A stretch of 64,000 bases of DNA, taken from Meghimatium bilineatum. Taxonomy: Eukaryota > Mollusca > Gastropoda > Stylommatophora > Philomycidae. Position numbers and translations under genes: made by a program. Below the pieces are notes generated by a model. That model was not told where the DNA came from. It was given only the letters and a program-made list of their open reading frames with translations, and ran no database searches. This document shows positions 22,329 to 35,806 of the stretch, piece after piece. The first letter of the stretch is position 1. Every line of letters begins with the position of its first letter. The stretch is taken from the NCBI GenBank assembly GCA_034231615.1, contig CM067306.1, positions 46,010,094 to 46,074,093 of the forward strand, given 5' to 3'.

Positions 22329-25300
22329 AACTGGCGTTACACACGAATTGAGTGTATTGCAGTTTAGTACGTCAGAACTCGTTGTATTCTGGCATATTAC
22401 TCACAAATTCATTGTACTGAAGCTTACTACACTAGAATTGAATGTATTCTGGTCAATTACACATGATTTCGTTGTATTTCAGCTTAATACTTCAGAACAC
22501 TGGTGTATTAAACACGAATTGGGAGTATTGCAGTTTAGTACGCCAAAACTCGTTGTATTCTGGCATATTAATCACAAATTCATTGTACTGAAGCTTACTA
22601 CACTAGAATTGAGTGTATACTGGCCTATTGCACATGATTTCGTTGTATTGCAGCTTAATACTTCAGAACACTGGCGTATTAAACACGAAGTAGGAGTATT
22701 GCAGTTTAGTACGCCAAACTCGTTCTATTCTAGGATATTACTAACAAATTGGGTGCACTGAAACTTACTACACCACAATTCAGTGTTAGCTGATCACAAA
22801 TATAGTATCTTGTAGTTTACTTCGTCAGAACTGGCGTTACACACGAATTGGGTGTATTGCAGTTTAGTACGTATGAACTCGTTGTATTCTGGCATATTAC
22901 TCACAAATTCATTGTACTGAAGCTTACTAGACTAGAATTGAGTGTATACTGGCCCATTACACATGATTTCGTTGTATTGCAGCTTAATACTTCAGAACAC
23001 TGGCGTATTAAACACGAATTGGGAATATTGCAGTTTACTACACCAACTCGTTGTATTGTGGCATATTACTCACTAATGTGGTGTACTGAAGATTACTACA
23101 CCACAACACAGTTTGCTTGTCACAAATATGTATGTTGTAGCTTACTTCGATAGAACTGGCGTTACACACGAATTGAGTGTATTGCAGTTTTGTACGTCAG
23201 AACTTAGTTGTATTCTGGCATATTACTCACAAATTCATTGTACTGAAGCTTACTACACTAGAATTGAGTATATTCTGGCCCATTACACATGATTTCGTTG
23301 TATTGCAGCTTCATACGTCAGAACACTGGCGTATACACACGAATTGGATGTTCTGCAGTTTAGTACACCAAAACTCGTTGTATTCTGGCATATTAATCAC
23401 AAATTCAATGTACTGAAGCTTACTATACTAGAATTGAGTGTATACTGGCATATTGCACATGACTTCGTTGTATTGCAGCATAATACGTCAGAACACTGGC
23501 GTATTACACAAGAATTGGCTGTATTGCAGTGTAGTACGCCAAAACTCGTTGTATTCTGGAATATTACTCACACATTCATTGTAGTGAAGCTTACTACACT
23601 AGAATTGAGTGTATACTGGCCTATTGCACATGATTTCGTTGTATTGCAGCTTAATACTTCAGAACACTGGCGTATCAAACACGAACTGGGAGTATTGCAA
23701 TTTAGTACGCTAAAACATTGTATTATGGCATATTAATCACAAATTCATTGTACTGAAGCTTACTACACTAGAATTGAGTGTATTCTGGCCTAGTACACTT
23801 GATTTCGTTGTAGTGCAGCTTAAAACGTCAGAACACTGGCGTATTGCACACGAATTGGGTGTATTGCAGTTTAGTACACCAAAACTCGGTGCATTCTGGC
23901 AGATTACTCACTAATTTGGTGTACTGAAGCTTACTACACCACAACTCAGTGTTTGCTTGTCACAAATATGATATGTTGTAGCTTACTTCGTTAGAACTGG
24001 CGTTACACACGAATTGAGTGTATTGCAGTTTAGTACGTCAGAACTCGTTGTATTCTGGCATATTACTCACAAATTCATTGTACTGAAGCTTACTACACTA
24101 GAATTGAGTGTATACTGGCCTATTGCACATGATTTCTTTGTATTGCAGCTTAATACTTCAGAACACTGGCGTATTAAACACGAAGTAGGAGTATTGCAGT
24201 TTAGTACGCCAAACTCGTTGTATTCTAGGATATTACTAACAAATTGGGTGCACTGAAACTTACTACACCACAATTCAGTGTTAGCTGATCACAAATATGG
24301 TATCTTGTAGTTTACTTCGTCCGAACTGGCGTTACACACGAATTGGGTGTATTGCAGTTTAGTACGTATGAACTCGTTGTATTCTGGCATATTACTCACA
24401 AATTCATTGTACTGAAGCTTACTAGACTAGAATTGAGTGTATACTGGCCTATTACACATGATTTCGTTGTATTGCAGCTTAATACTTCAGAACACTGGCG
24501 TATTAAACACGAATTGGGAGTATTGCAGTTTACTACACCAACTCGTTGTATTGTGGCATATTACTCACTAATGTGGTGTACTGAAGATTACTACACCACA
24601 ACACATTGCTTGTCACAAATATGTATGTTGTAGCTTACTTCGTTAGAACTGGCGTTACACACGAATTGAGTGTATTGCAGTTTAGTACGTCAGAACTTAG
24701 TTGTATTCTGGCATATTACTCACAAATTCATTGTACTGAAGCTTACTACACTAGAATTGAGTATATTCTGGCCCATTACACATGATTTCGTTGTATTGCA
24801 GCTTCATACGTCAGAACACTGGCGTATACACACGAATTGGGTGTTCTGCAGTTTAGTACACCAAAACTCGTTGTATTCTGGCATATTAATCACAAATTCA
24901 ATGTACTGAAGCTTACTATACTAGAATTGAGTGTATACTGGCATATTGCACATGACTTCGTTGTATTGCAGCTTAATACGTCAGAACACTGGCGTATTAC
25001 ACAAGAATTGGCTGTATTGCAGTGTAGTACGCCAAAACTCGTTGTATTCTGGAATATTACTCACACATTCATTGTAGTGAAGCTTACTACACTAGAATTG
25101 AGTGTATACTGGCCTATTGCACATGATTTCGTTGTATTGCAGCATAATACTTCAGAACACTGGCGTATCAAACACGAACTGGGAGTATTGCAATTTAGTA
25201 CGCTAAAACATTGTATTATGGCATATTAATCACAAATTCATTGTACTGAAGCTTACTACACTAGAATTGAGTGTATTCTGGCCTATTACACTTGATTTCG

Positions 25301-27488
25301 TTGTAGTGCAGCTTAAAACGTCAGAACACTGGCGTATTGCACACGAATTGGGTGTATTGCAGTTTAGTACACCAAAACTCGTTGCATTCTGGCAGATTAC
25401 TCACTAATTTGGTGTACTGAAGCTTACTACACCACAACTCAGTGTTTGCTTGTCACAAATATGTTATGTTGTAGCTTACTTCGTTAGAACTGGCGTTACA
25501 CACGAATTTATTGCAGTTTAGTACGTCAGAACTCGTTGTATTCTGGCATATTACTCACAAATTCATTGTACTGAAGCTTACTACACTAGAATTGAGTATA
25601 TTCTGGCCCATTACATATGATTTCGTTTTATTGCAGCTTCATACGTCAGAACACTGGCGGATACACACGAATTGGGTGTTCTGCACTTTAGTACACCAAA
25701 ACTCGTTGTATTCTGGCATATTAATCACAAATTCAATGTACTGAAGCTTACTATACTAGAATTGAGTGTATACTGGCCTATTGCACATGATTTCGTTGTA
25801 TTGCAGCTTAATACTTCAGAACGCTGGCGTATACACAAGAATTGGGTGTACTGCAGTTTAGTACGCCAAAACTTGTTGTATTCTGGAATATTACTCACAA
25901 ATTCATTGCACTGAAGCTTACTACACTAGAATTGAGTGTATAGAGGCCTATTGCACATGTTTTCTTTGTATTGCAGCTTAATACGTCAGAACACTGGCGT
26001 ATCACATAGGAATTTGGTGTATTCCAGTTTAGTACGGCAAACCTCGTTGTATTCTGGCATATTACTCACAAATTCATTGTACTGAAGCTTACTACACTAG
26101 AATTGAGTATATTCTGGCCCATTACACATGATTTCGTTGTATTGCAGCTTAATACGTCAGAACACTGGAGTATTACACACGAATTGGGTGTATTGCAGTT
26201 TAGTACACCAAAACTCGTTGTATTCTGGCATATTACTCACTAATTTGGTGTACTGAAGCTTACTACACCATAACTCAGTGTTTGCTTGTCACAAATATGG
26301 TATGTTGTAGCTTACGTCGTTAGAACTGGCGTTACACACGAATTGAGTGTATTGCAGTTTAGTATGTCAGAACTCGTTGTATTCTGGCATATTACTCACA
26401 AATTCATTGTACTGAAGCTTACTACACTAGAATTGAATGTATTCTGGTAAATTACACATGATTTCGTTGTATTGCAGCTTAATACTTCAGAACACTGGCG
26501 TATTAAACACGAATTGGGAGTATTGCAGTTTAGTACGCCAAAACTCGTTGTATTCTGGCATATTAATCACAAATTCATTGCACTGAAGCTTACTACACTA
26601 GAATTGAGTGTATACTGGCCTATTGCGCATGATTTCGTTGTATTGCAGCTTAATACTTCAGAACACTGGCGTATCAAACACGAACTGGGAGTATTGCAAT
26701 TTAGTACGCTAAAACATTGTATTATGGCATATTAATCACAAATTCATTGTACTGAAGCTTACTACACTAGAATTGAGTGTATTCTGGCCTATTACACTTG
26801 ATTTCGTTGTAGTGCAGCTTAAAACGTCAGAACACTGGCGTATTGCACACGAATTGGGTGTATTGCAGTTTAGTACACCAAAACTCGGTGCATTCTGGCA
26901 GATTACTCACTAATTTGGTGTACTGAAGCTTACTACACCACAACTCAGTGTTTGCTTGTCACAAATATGATATGTTGTAGCTTACTTCGTTAGAACTGGC
27001 GTTACACACGAATTGAGTGTATTGCAGTTTAGTACGTCAGAACTCGTTGTATTCTGGCATATTACTCACAAATTCATTGTACTGAAGCTTACTACACTAG
27101 AATTGAGTATATTCTGGCCCAATACACATGATTTCGTTGTATTGCAGCTTCATACGTCAGAACACTGGCATATACATACGAATTGGGTGTTCTGCAGTTT
27201 AGTACGTATGAACTCGTTGTATTCTGGCATATTACTCACAAATTCATTGTACTGAAGCTTACTAGACTAGAATTGAGTGTATACTGGCCCATTACACATG
27301 ATTTCGTTGTATTGCAGCTTAATACTTCAGAACACTGGCGTATTAAACACGAATTGGGAATATTGCAGTTTACTACACCAACTCGTTGTATTGTGGCATA
27401 TTACTCACTAATGTGGTGTACTGAAGATTACTACACCACAACACAGTTTGCTTGTCACAAATATGTATGTTGTAGCTTACTTCGTTAG
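22329..27488 (+). repeat. Blocks 3-2-5-2-2-5-5-4-3, left member of a 5-kb duplication
   Basis: Junctions are 22828, 23153, 23994, 24323, 24646, 25487, 26323, 26993 and 27488. From about 22.38 kb to about 27.5 kb this segment matches 37.03-41.99 kb, at offset 14654 up to the J3 at 24646 and 14483 from 25487. It contains the CACACGAATTTATTGCAG variant near 25500 (4 bp lost) and GGTAAATTACACATG near 26448, where other copies have GGTCAATTACACATG. The J3 at 23153 is preceded by TTCGATAG. Confidence 0.87.
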
Positions 27489-29832
27489 AACTGGCGTTAC
27501 ACACGAATTGAGTGTATTGCAGTTTTGTACGTCAGAACTTAGTTGTATTCTGGCATATTACTCACAAATTCATTGTACTGAAGCTTACTACACTAGAATT
27601 GAGTATATTCTGGCCCATTACACATGATTTCGTTGTATTGCAGTTTCATACGTCAGAACACTGGCGTATACACACGAATTGGATGTTCTGCAGTTTAGTA
27701 CACCAAAACTCGTTGTATTCTGGCATATTAATCACAAATTCAATGTACTGAAGCTTACTATACTAGAATTGAGTGTATACTGGCATATTGCACATGACTT
27801 CGTTGTATTGCAGCATAATACGTCAGAACACTGGCGTATTACACAAGAATTGGCTGTATTGCAGTGTAGTACGCCAAAACTCGTTGTATTCTGGAATATT
27901 ACTCACACATTCATTGTAGTGAAGCTTACTACACTAGAATTGAGTGTATACTGGCCTATTGCACATGATTTCGTTGTATTGCAGCTTAATACTTCAGAAC
28001 ACTGGCGTATCAAACACGAACTGGGAGTATTGCAATTTAGTACGCTAAAACATTGTATTATGGCATATTAATCACAAATTCATTGTACTGAAGCTTACTA
28101 CACTAGAATTGAGTGTATTCTGGCCTAGTACACTTGATTTCGTTGTAGTTTAGCTTAAAACGTCAGAACACTGGCGTATTGCACACGAATTGGGTGTATT
28201 GCAGTTTAGTACACCAAAACTCGGTGCATTCTGGCAGATTACTCACTAATTTGGTGTACTGAAGCTTACTACACCACAACTCAGTGTTTGCTTGTCACAA
28301 ATATGATATGTTGTAGCTTACTTCGTTAGAACTGGCGTTACACACGAATTGAGTGTATTGCAGTTTAGTACGTCAGAACTCGTTGTATTCTGGCATATTA
28401 CTCACAAATTCATTGTACTGAAGCTTACTAGACTAGAATTGAGTGTATACTGGCCTATTACACATGATTTCGTTGTATTGCAGCTTAATACTTCAGAACA
28501 CTGGCGTATTAAACACGAATTGGGAGTATTGCAGTTTACTACACCAACTCGTTGTATTGTGGCATATTACTCACTAATGTGGTGTACTGAAGATTACTAC
28601 ACCACAACACATTGCTTGTCACAAATATGTATGTTGTAGCTTACTTCGTTAGAACTGGCGTTACACACGAATTGAGTGTATTGCAGTTTAGTACGTCAGA
28701 ACTTAGTTGTATTCTGGCATATTACTCACAAATTCATTGTACTGAAGCTTACTACACTAGAATTGAGTATATTCTGGCCCATTACACATGATTTCGTTGT
28801 ATTGCAGCTTCATACGTCAGAACACTGGCGTATACACACGAATTGGGTGTTCTGCAGTTTAGTACACCAAAACTCGTTGTATTCTGGCATATTAATCACA
28901 AATTCAATGTACTGAAGCTTACTATACTAGAATTGAGTGTATACTGGCATATTGCACATGACTTCGTTGTATTGCAGCTTAATACGTCAGAACACTGGCG
29001 TATTACACAAGAATTGGCTGTATTGCAGTGTAGTACGCCAAAACTCGTTGTATTCTGGAATATTACTCACACATTCATTGTAGTGAAGCTTACTACACTA
29101 GAATTGAGTGTATACTGGCCTATTGCACATGATTTCGTTGTATTGCAGCTTAATACTTCAGAACACTGGCGTATCAAACACGAACTGGGAGTATTGCAAT
29201 TTAGTACGCTAAAACATTGTATTATGGCATATTAATCACAAATTCATTGTACTGAAGCTTACTACACTAGAATTGAGTGTATTCTGGCCTATTACACTTG
29301 ATTTCGTTGTAGTGCAGCTTAAAACGTCAGAACACTGGCGTATTGCACACGAATTGGGTGTATTGCAGTTTAGTACACCAAAACTCGTTGTATTCTGGCA
29401 TATTAATCACAAATTCAATGTACTGAAGCTTACTACACTAGAATTGAGTGTATACTGGCCTATTGCACATGATTTCGTTGTATTGCAGCTTAATACTTCA
29501 GAACACTGGCGTATTAAACACGAACTGGGAGTATTGCAATTTAGTACGCTAAAACTCATTGTATTATGGCATATTAATCACAAATTCATTGTACTGAAGC
29601 TTACACTAGAATTGAGTGTATTCTGGCCTATTACACTTGATTTCGTTGTAGTGCAGCTTAAAACGTCAGAACACTGGCGTATTGCACACGAATTGGGTGT
29701 ATTGCAGTTTAGTACACCAAAACTCGTTGCATTCTGGCAGATTACTCACTAATTTGGTGTACTGAAGCTTACTACACCACAATTCAGTGTTTGCTTGTCA
29801 CAAATATGTTATGTTGTAGCTTACTTCGTTAG
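27489..29832 (+). repeat. Blocks 5-2-7, local re-duplication of 22.9-25.4 kb
   Basis: Junctions are 28329, 28652 and 29832. The stretch from about 27.2 to 28.4 kb repeats 22.85-24.06 kb at offset 4335. From about 28.4 to 29.36 kb it repeats 24.4-25.36 kb at offset 4006. The 329-bp step is exactly one dimer lost in this copy. From about 29.39 kb the sequence switches to that of 10.57 kb, leading into copy 4 of the 15-monomer unit. Confidence 0.85.
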
Positions 29833-32314
29833 AACTGGCGTTACACACGAATTGAGTGTATTGCAGTTTAGGACGTCAGAACTCGTTGTATTCTGGCATA
29901 TTACTCACAAATTCATTGTACTGAAGCTTACTACACTAGAATTGAGTATATTCTGGCCCATTACATATGATTTCGTTGTATTGCAGCTTCATACGTCAGA
30001 ACACTGGCGTATACACACGAATTGGGTGTTCTGCAGTTTAGTACACCAAAACTCGTTGTATTCTGGCATATTAATCACAAATTCAATGTACTGAAGCTTA
30101 CTATACTAGAATTGAGTGTATACTGGCATATTGCACATGACTTCGTTGTATTGCAGCTTAATACGTCAGAAAACTGGCGCATCACATACTAATTGGGTGT
30201 ATTCCAGTTTAGTACGCCTAAACTCGTTGTATTCTGGCATATTACTCACAAATTCATTGTAAAGCTTACTACACTAGAATTGAGTATATTCTGGCCCATT
30301 ACACATGATTTCGTTGTATTGCAGCTTCATACGTCAGAACACTGGAGTATACACACGATTTGGGTGTACTGCAGTTTAGTACACCAAAAATCGTTGTATT
30401 CTGGCATATTACTCACTAATTTGGTGTACTGAAGCTTACTACACCAAAACTAAGTGTTTGCTTGTCACAAATATGGTATCTTGTAGTTTACTTCGTCAGA
30501 ACTGGCGTTACACACGAATTAGGTGTATTGCAGTTTAGTACGTATGAACTCGTTGTATTCTGGCATATTACTCACAAATTCATTGTACTGAAGCTTACTA
30601 GACTAGAATTAAGTGTATATTGGCCCATTACACATGATTTCGTTGTATTGCAGCTTAGTACTTCAGAACACTGGCGTATTAAACACGAATTGGGAGTATT
30701 GCAGTTTACTACACCAACTCGTTGTATTGTGGCACATTACTCACTAATGTGGTGTACTGAAGATTACTACACCACAACACAGTTTGCTTGTCACAAATAT
30801 GTATGTTGTAGCTTACTTCGTTAGAACTGGCGTTACACACGAATTGAGTGTATTGCAGTTTAGTACGTCAGAACTTAGTTGTATTCTGGCATATTACTCA
30901 CAAATTCAATGTACTGATGCTTACTAGAATTGAGTGTATACTGGCATATTGCACATGACTTCGTTGTATTGCAGCTTAATACGTCAAAACACTGGCGTAT
31001 CACATAGGAATTTGGTGTATTCCAGTTTAGTACGGCAAACCTCGTTGTATTCTGGCATATTACTCACAAATTCATTGTACTGAAGCTTACTACACTAGAA
31101 TTGAGTATATTCTGGCCCATTACACATGATTTCGTTGTATTGCAGCTTCATACGTCAGAACACTGGAGTATACACACGAATTGGGTGTACTGCAGTTTAG
31201 TACACCAAAAATCGTTGTATTCTGGCATATTACTCACTAATTTGGTGTACTGAAGCTTACTACACCACAACTAAGTGTTTGCTTGTCACAAATATGGTAT
31301 GTTGTAGCTTACTTCGTTAGAACTGGCGTTACACACGAATTGAGTGTATTGCAGTTTAGTACGTCAGAACTCGTTGTATTCTGGCATATTACTCACAAAT
31401 TCATTGTACTGAAGCTTACTACACTAGAATTGAATGTATTCTGGTCAATTACACATGATTTCGTTGTATTGCAGCTTAATACTTCAGAACACTGGCGTAT
31501 CAAACACGAACTGGGAGTATTGCAATTTAGTACGCTAAAACATTGTATTATGGCATATTAATCACAAATTCAATGTACTGAAGCTTACTATACTAGAATT
31601 GAGTGTATACTGGCATATTGCACATGACTTCGTTGTATTGCAGCATAATACGTCAGAACACTGGCGTATTACACAAGAATTGGCTGTATTGCAGTGTAGT
31701 ATGCCAAAACTCGTTGTATTCTGGCATATTACTCACAAATTCATTGTACTGAAGCTTACTAGACTAGAATTGAGTGTATACTGGCCCATTACACATGATT
31801 TCGTTGTATTGCAGCTTAATACTTCAGAACACTGGCGTATTAAACACGAATTGGGAGTATTGCAGTTTACTACACCAACTCGTTGTATTGTGGCATATTA
31901 CTCACTAATGTGGTGTACTGAAGATTACTACACCACAACACAGTTTGCTTGTCACAAATATGTATGTTGTAGCTTACTTCGTTAGAACTGGCGTTACACA
32001 CGAATTGAGTGTATTGCAGTTTAGTACGTCAGAACTCGTTGTATTCTGGCATATTACTCACAAATTCATTGTACTGAAGCTTACTACACTAGAATTGAGT
32101 ATATTCTGGCCCATTACACATGATTTCGTTGTATTGCAGCTTCATACGTCAGAACACTGGCGTATACACAAGAATTGGGTGTATTGCAGTGTAGTACGCC
32201 AACTCTCGTTGCATTCTGGCAGATTACTCACTAATTTGGTGTACTGAAGCTTACTACACCACAACTCAGTGTTTGCTTGTCACAAATATGGTATGTTGTA
32301 GTTTACTTCGTTAG
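29833..32314 (+). repeat. 15-monomer unit, copy 4 (2482 bp)
   Basis: Blocks of 667, 325, 496, 665 and 329 repeat copies 1 and 3, at offset 11169 from copy 3. It has the chimeric junction at 30499. It lies about 9 kb from the other three copies, separated by a different set of blocks, so the unit was moved or copied over distance rather than only in tandem. Confidence 0.9.
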
Positions 32315-33152
32315 AACTGGCGTTACACACGAATTGAGTGTATTGCAGTTTAGTACGTCAGAACTCGTTGTATTCTGGCATATTACTCACAAATTCATTG
32401 TACTGAAGCTTACTACACTAGAATTGAATGTATTCTGGTCAATTACACATGATTTCGTTGTATTGCCTCTTAATACTTCAGAACACTGGTGTATTAAACA
32501 CGAATTGGGAGTATTGCAGTTTAGTACGCCAAAACTCGTTGTATACTGGCATATTAATCACAAATTCATTGCACTGAAGCTTACTACACTAGAATTGAGT
32601 GTATACTGGCCTATTGCACATGATTTCGTTGTATTGCAGCTTAATACATCAGAACACTGTCGTATACACAAGAATTGGGTGTACTGCAGTTTAGTACGCC
32701 AAAACTTGTTGTATTCTGGAATATTACTCACAAATTCATTGCACTGAAGCTTACTACACTAGAATTGAGTGTATAGAGGCCTATTGCACATGATTTCTTT
32801 GTATTGCAGCTTAATACGTCAGAACACTGGCGTCACAGAAATTTGGTGTATTCCAGTTTAGTACGGCAAACCTCGTTGTATTCTGGCATATTACTCACAA
32901 ATTCATTGTACTGAAGCTTACTACACTAGAATTGAGTATATTCTGGCCCATTACACATGATTTCGTTGTATTGCAGCTTAATACGTCAGAACACTGGCGT
33001 ATTACACACGAATTGGGTGTATTGCAGTTTAGTACACCAAAACTCGTTGTATTCTGGCATATTACTCACTAATTTGGTGTACTGAAGCTTACTACACCAT
33101 AACTCAGTGTTTGCTTGTCACAAATATGGTATGTTGTAGCTTACTTCGTTAG
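30500..33152 (+). repeat. 16-monomer unit, first tandem copy (2-3-4-2-5, 2653 bp)
   Basis: Blocks are 325, 496, 665, 329 and 838. Its first four blocks are shared with copy 4 of the 15-monomer unit. The 838-bp block carries the StuI marker D unit near 32775 and a shortened F reading GGCGTCACAG near 32832. The same series follows directly in 33153-35806, making a simple tandem pair in a different register from the 15-monomer unit. Confidence 0.9.
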
Positions 33153-35806
33153 AACTGGCGTTACACACGAATTGAGTGTATTGCAGTTTAGTACGTCAGA
33201 ACTCGTTGTATTCTGGCATATTACTCACAAATTCATTGTACTGAAGCTTACTACACTAGAATTGAATGTATTCTGGTCAAATACACATAATTTCGTTGTA
33301 TTTCAGCTTAATACTTCAGAACACTGGTGTATTAAACACGAATTGGGAGTATTGCAGTTTACTACACCAACTCGTTGTATTGTGGCACATTACTCACTAA
33401 TGTGGTGTACTGAAGATTACTACACCACAACACAGTTTGCTTGTCACAAATATGTATGTTGTAGCTTACTTCGTTAGAACTGGCGTTACACACGAATTGA
33501 GTGTATTGCAGTTTAGTACGTCAGAACTTAGTTGTATTCTGGCATATTACTCACAAATTCAATGTACTGATGCTTACTAGAATTGAGTGTATACTGGCAT
33601 AATGCACATGACTTCGTTGTATTGCAGCTTAATACGTCAAAACACTGGCGTATCACATAGGAATTTGGTGTATTCCAGTTTAGTACGGCAAACCTCGTTG
33701 TATTCTGGCATATTACTCACAAATTCATTGTACTGAAGCTTACTACACTAGAATTGAGTATATTCTGGCCCATTACACATGATTTCGTTGTATTGCAGCT
33801 TCATACGTCAGAACACTGGAGTATACACACGAATTGGGTGTACTGCAGTTTAGTACACCAAAAATCGTTGTATTCTGGCATATTACTCACTAATTTGGTG
33901 TACTGAAGCTTACTACACCACAACTAAGTGTTTGCTTGTCACAAATATGGTATGTTGTAGCTTACTTCGTTAGAACTGGCGTTACACACGAATTGAGTGT
34001 ATTGCAGTTTAGTACGTCAGAACTCGTTGTATTCTGGCATATTACTCACAAATTCATTGTACTGAAGCTTATTACACTAGAATTGAATGTATTCTGGTCA
34101 ATTACACATGATTTCGTTGTATTGCAGCTTAATACTTCAGAACACTGGCGTATCAAACACGAACTGGGAGTATTGCAATTTAGTACGCTAAAACATTGTA
34201 TTATGGCATATTAATCACAAATTCAATGTACTGAAGCTTACTATACTAGAATTGAGTGTATACTGGCATATTGCACATGACTTCGTTGTATTGCAGCATA
34301 ATACGTCAGAACACTGGCGTATTACACAAGAATTGGCTGTATTGCAGTGTAGTATGCCAAAACTCGTTGTATTCTGGCATATTACTCACAAATTCATTGT
34401 ACTGAAGCTTACTAGACTAGAATTGAGTGTATACTGGCCCATTACACATGATTTCGTTGTATTGCAGCTTAATACTTCAGAACACTGGCGTATTAAACAC
34501 GAATTGGGAGTATTGCAGTTTACTACACCAACTCGTTGTATTGTGGCATATTACTCACTAATGTGGTGTACTGAAGATTACTACACCACAACACAGTTTG
34601 CTTGTCACAAATATGATATGTTGTAGCTTACTTCGTTAGAACTGGCGTTACACACGAATTGAGTGTATTGCAGTTTAGTACGTCAGAACTCGTTGTATTC
34701 TGGCATATTACTCACAAATTCATTGTACTGAAGCTTACTACACTAGAATTGAGTATATTCTGGCCCATTACACATGATTTCGTTGTATTGCAGCTTCATA
34801 CGTCAGAACACTGGCGTATACACAAGAATTGGGTGTATTGCAGTGTAGTACGCCAACTCTCGTTGCATTCTGGCAGATTACTCACTAATTTGGTGTACTG
34901 AAGCTTACTACACCACAACTCAGTGTTTGCTTGTCACAAATATGGTATGTTGTAGTTTACTTCGTTAGAACTGGCGTTACACACGAATTGAGTGTATTGC
35001 AGTTTAGTACGTCAGAACTCGTTGTATTCTGGCATATTACTCACAAATTCATTGTACTGAAGCTTACTACACTAGAATTGAATGTATTCTGGTCAATTAC
35101 ACATGATTTCGTTGTATTGCCTCTTAATACTTCAGAACACTGGTGTATTAAACACGAATTGGGAGTATTGCAGTTTAGTACGCCAAAACTCGTTGTATAC
35201 TGGCATATTAATCACAAATTCATTGCACTGAAGCTTACTACACTAGAATTGAGTGTATACTGGCCTATTGCACATGATTTCGTTGTATTGCAGCTTAATA
35301 CATCAGAACACTGTCGTATACACAAGAATTGGGTGTACTGCAGTTTAGTACGCCAAAACTTGTTGTATTCTGGAATATTACTCACAAATTCATTGCACTG
35401 AAGCTTACTACACTAGAATTGAGTGTATAGAGGCCTATTGCACATGATTTCTTTGTATTGCAGCTTAATACGTCAGAACACTGGCGTCACAGAAATTTGG
35501 TGTATTCCAGTTTAGTACGGCAAACCTCGTTGTATTCTGGCATATTACTCACAAATTCATTGTACTGAAGCTTACTACACTAGAATTGAGTATATTCTGG
35601 CCCATTACACATGATTTCGTTGTATTGCAGCTTAATACGTCAGAACACTGGCGTATTACACACGAATTGGGTGTATTGCAGTTTAGTACACCAAAACTCG
35701 TTGTATTCTGGCATATTACTCACTAATTTGGTGTACTGAAGCTTACTACACCATAACTCAGTGTTTGCTTGTCACAAATATGGTATGTTGTAGCTTACTT
35801 CGTTAG
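33153..35806 (+). repeat. 16-monomer unit, second tandem copy (2654 bp)
   Basis: Blocks are 325, 496, 666, 329 and 838. The 1-bp gain sits in the J3 element at 34639, where ATGATATG replaces ATGTATG, as in one J1 subtype. Shared marks with the first copy include TGTAGTTTACTTCG before 34968 (as before 32314), GGCGTCACAG near 35486 and the StuI marker near 35430. Before the first J3 (33477) the J2 monomer has been replaced by a J1 at 33152, unlike 30499. Confidence 0.9.
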
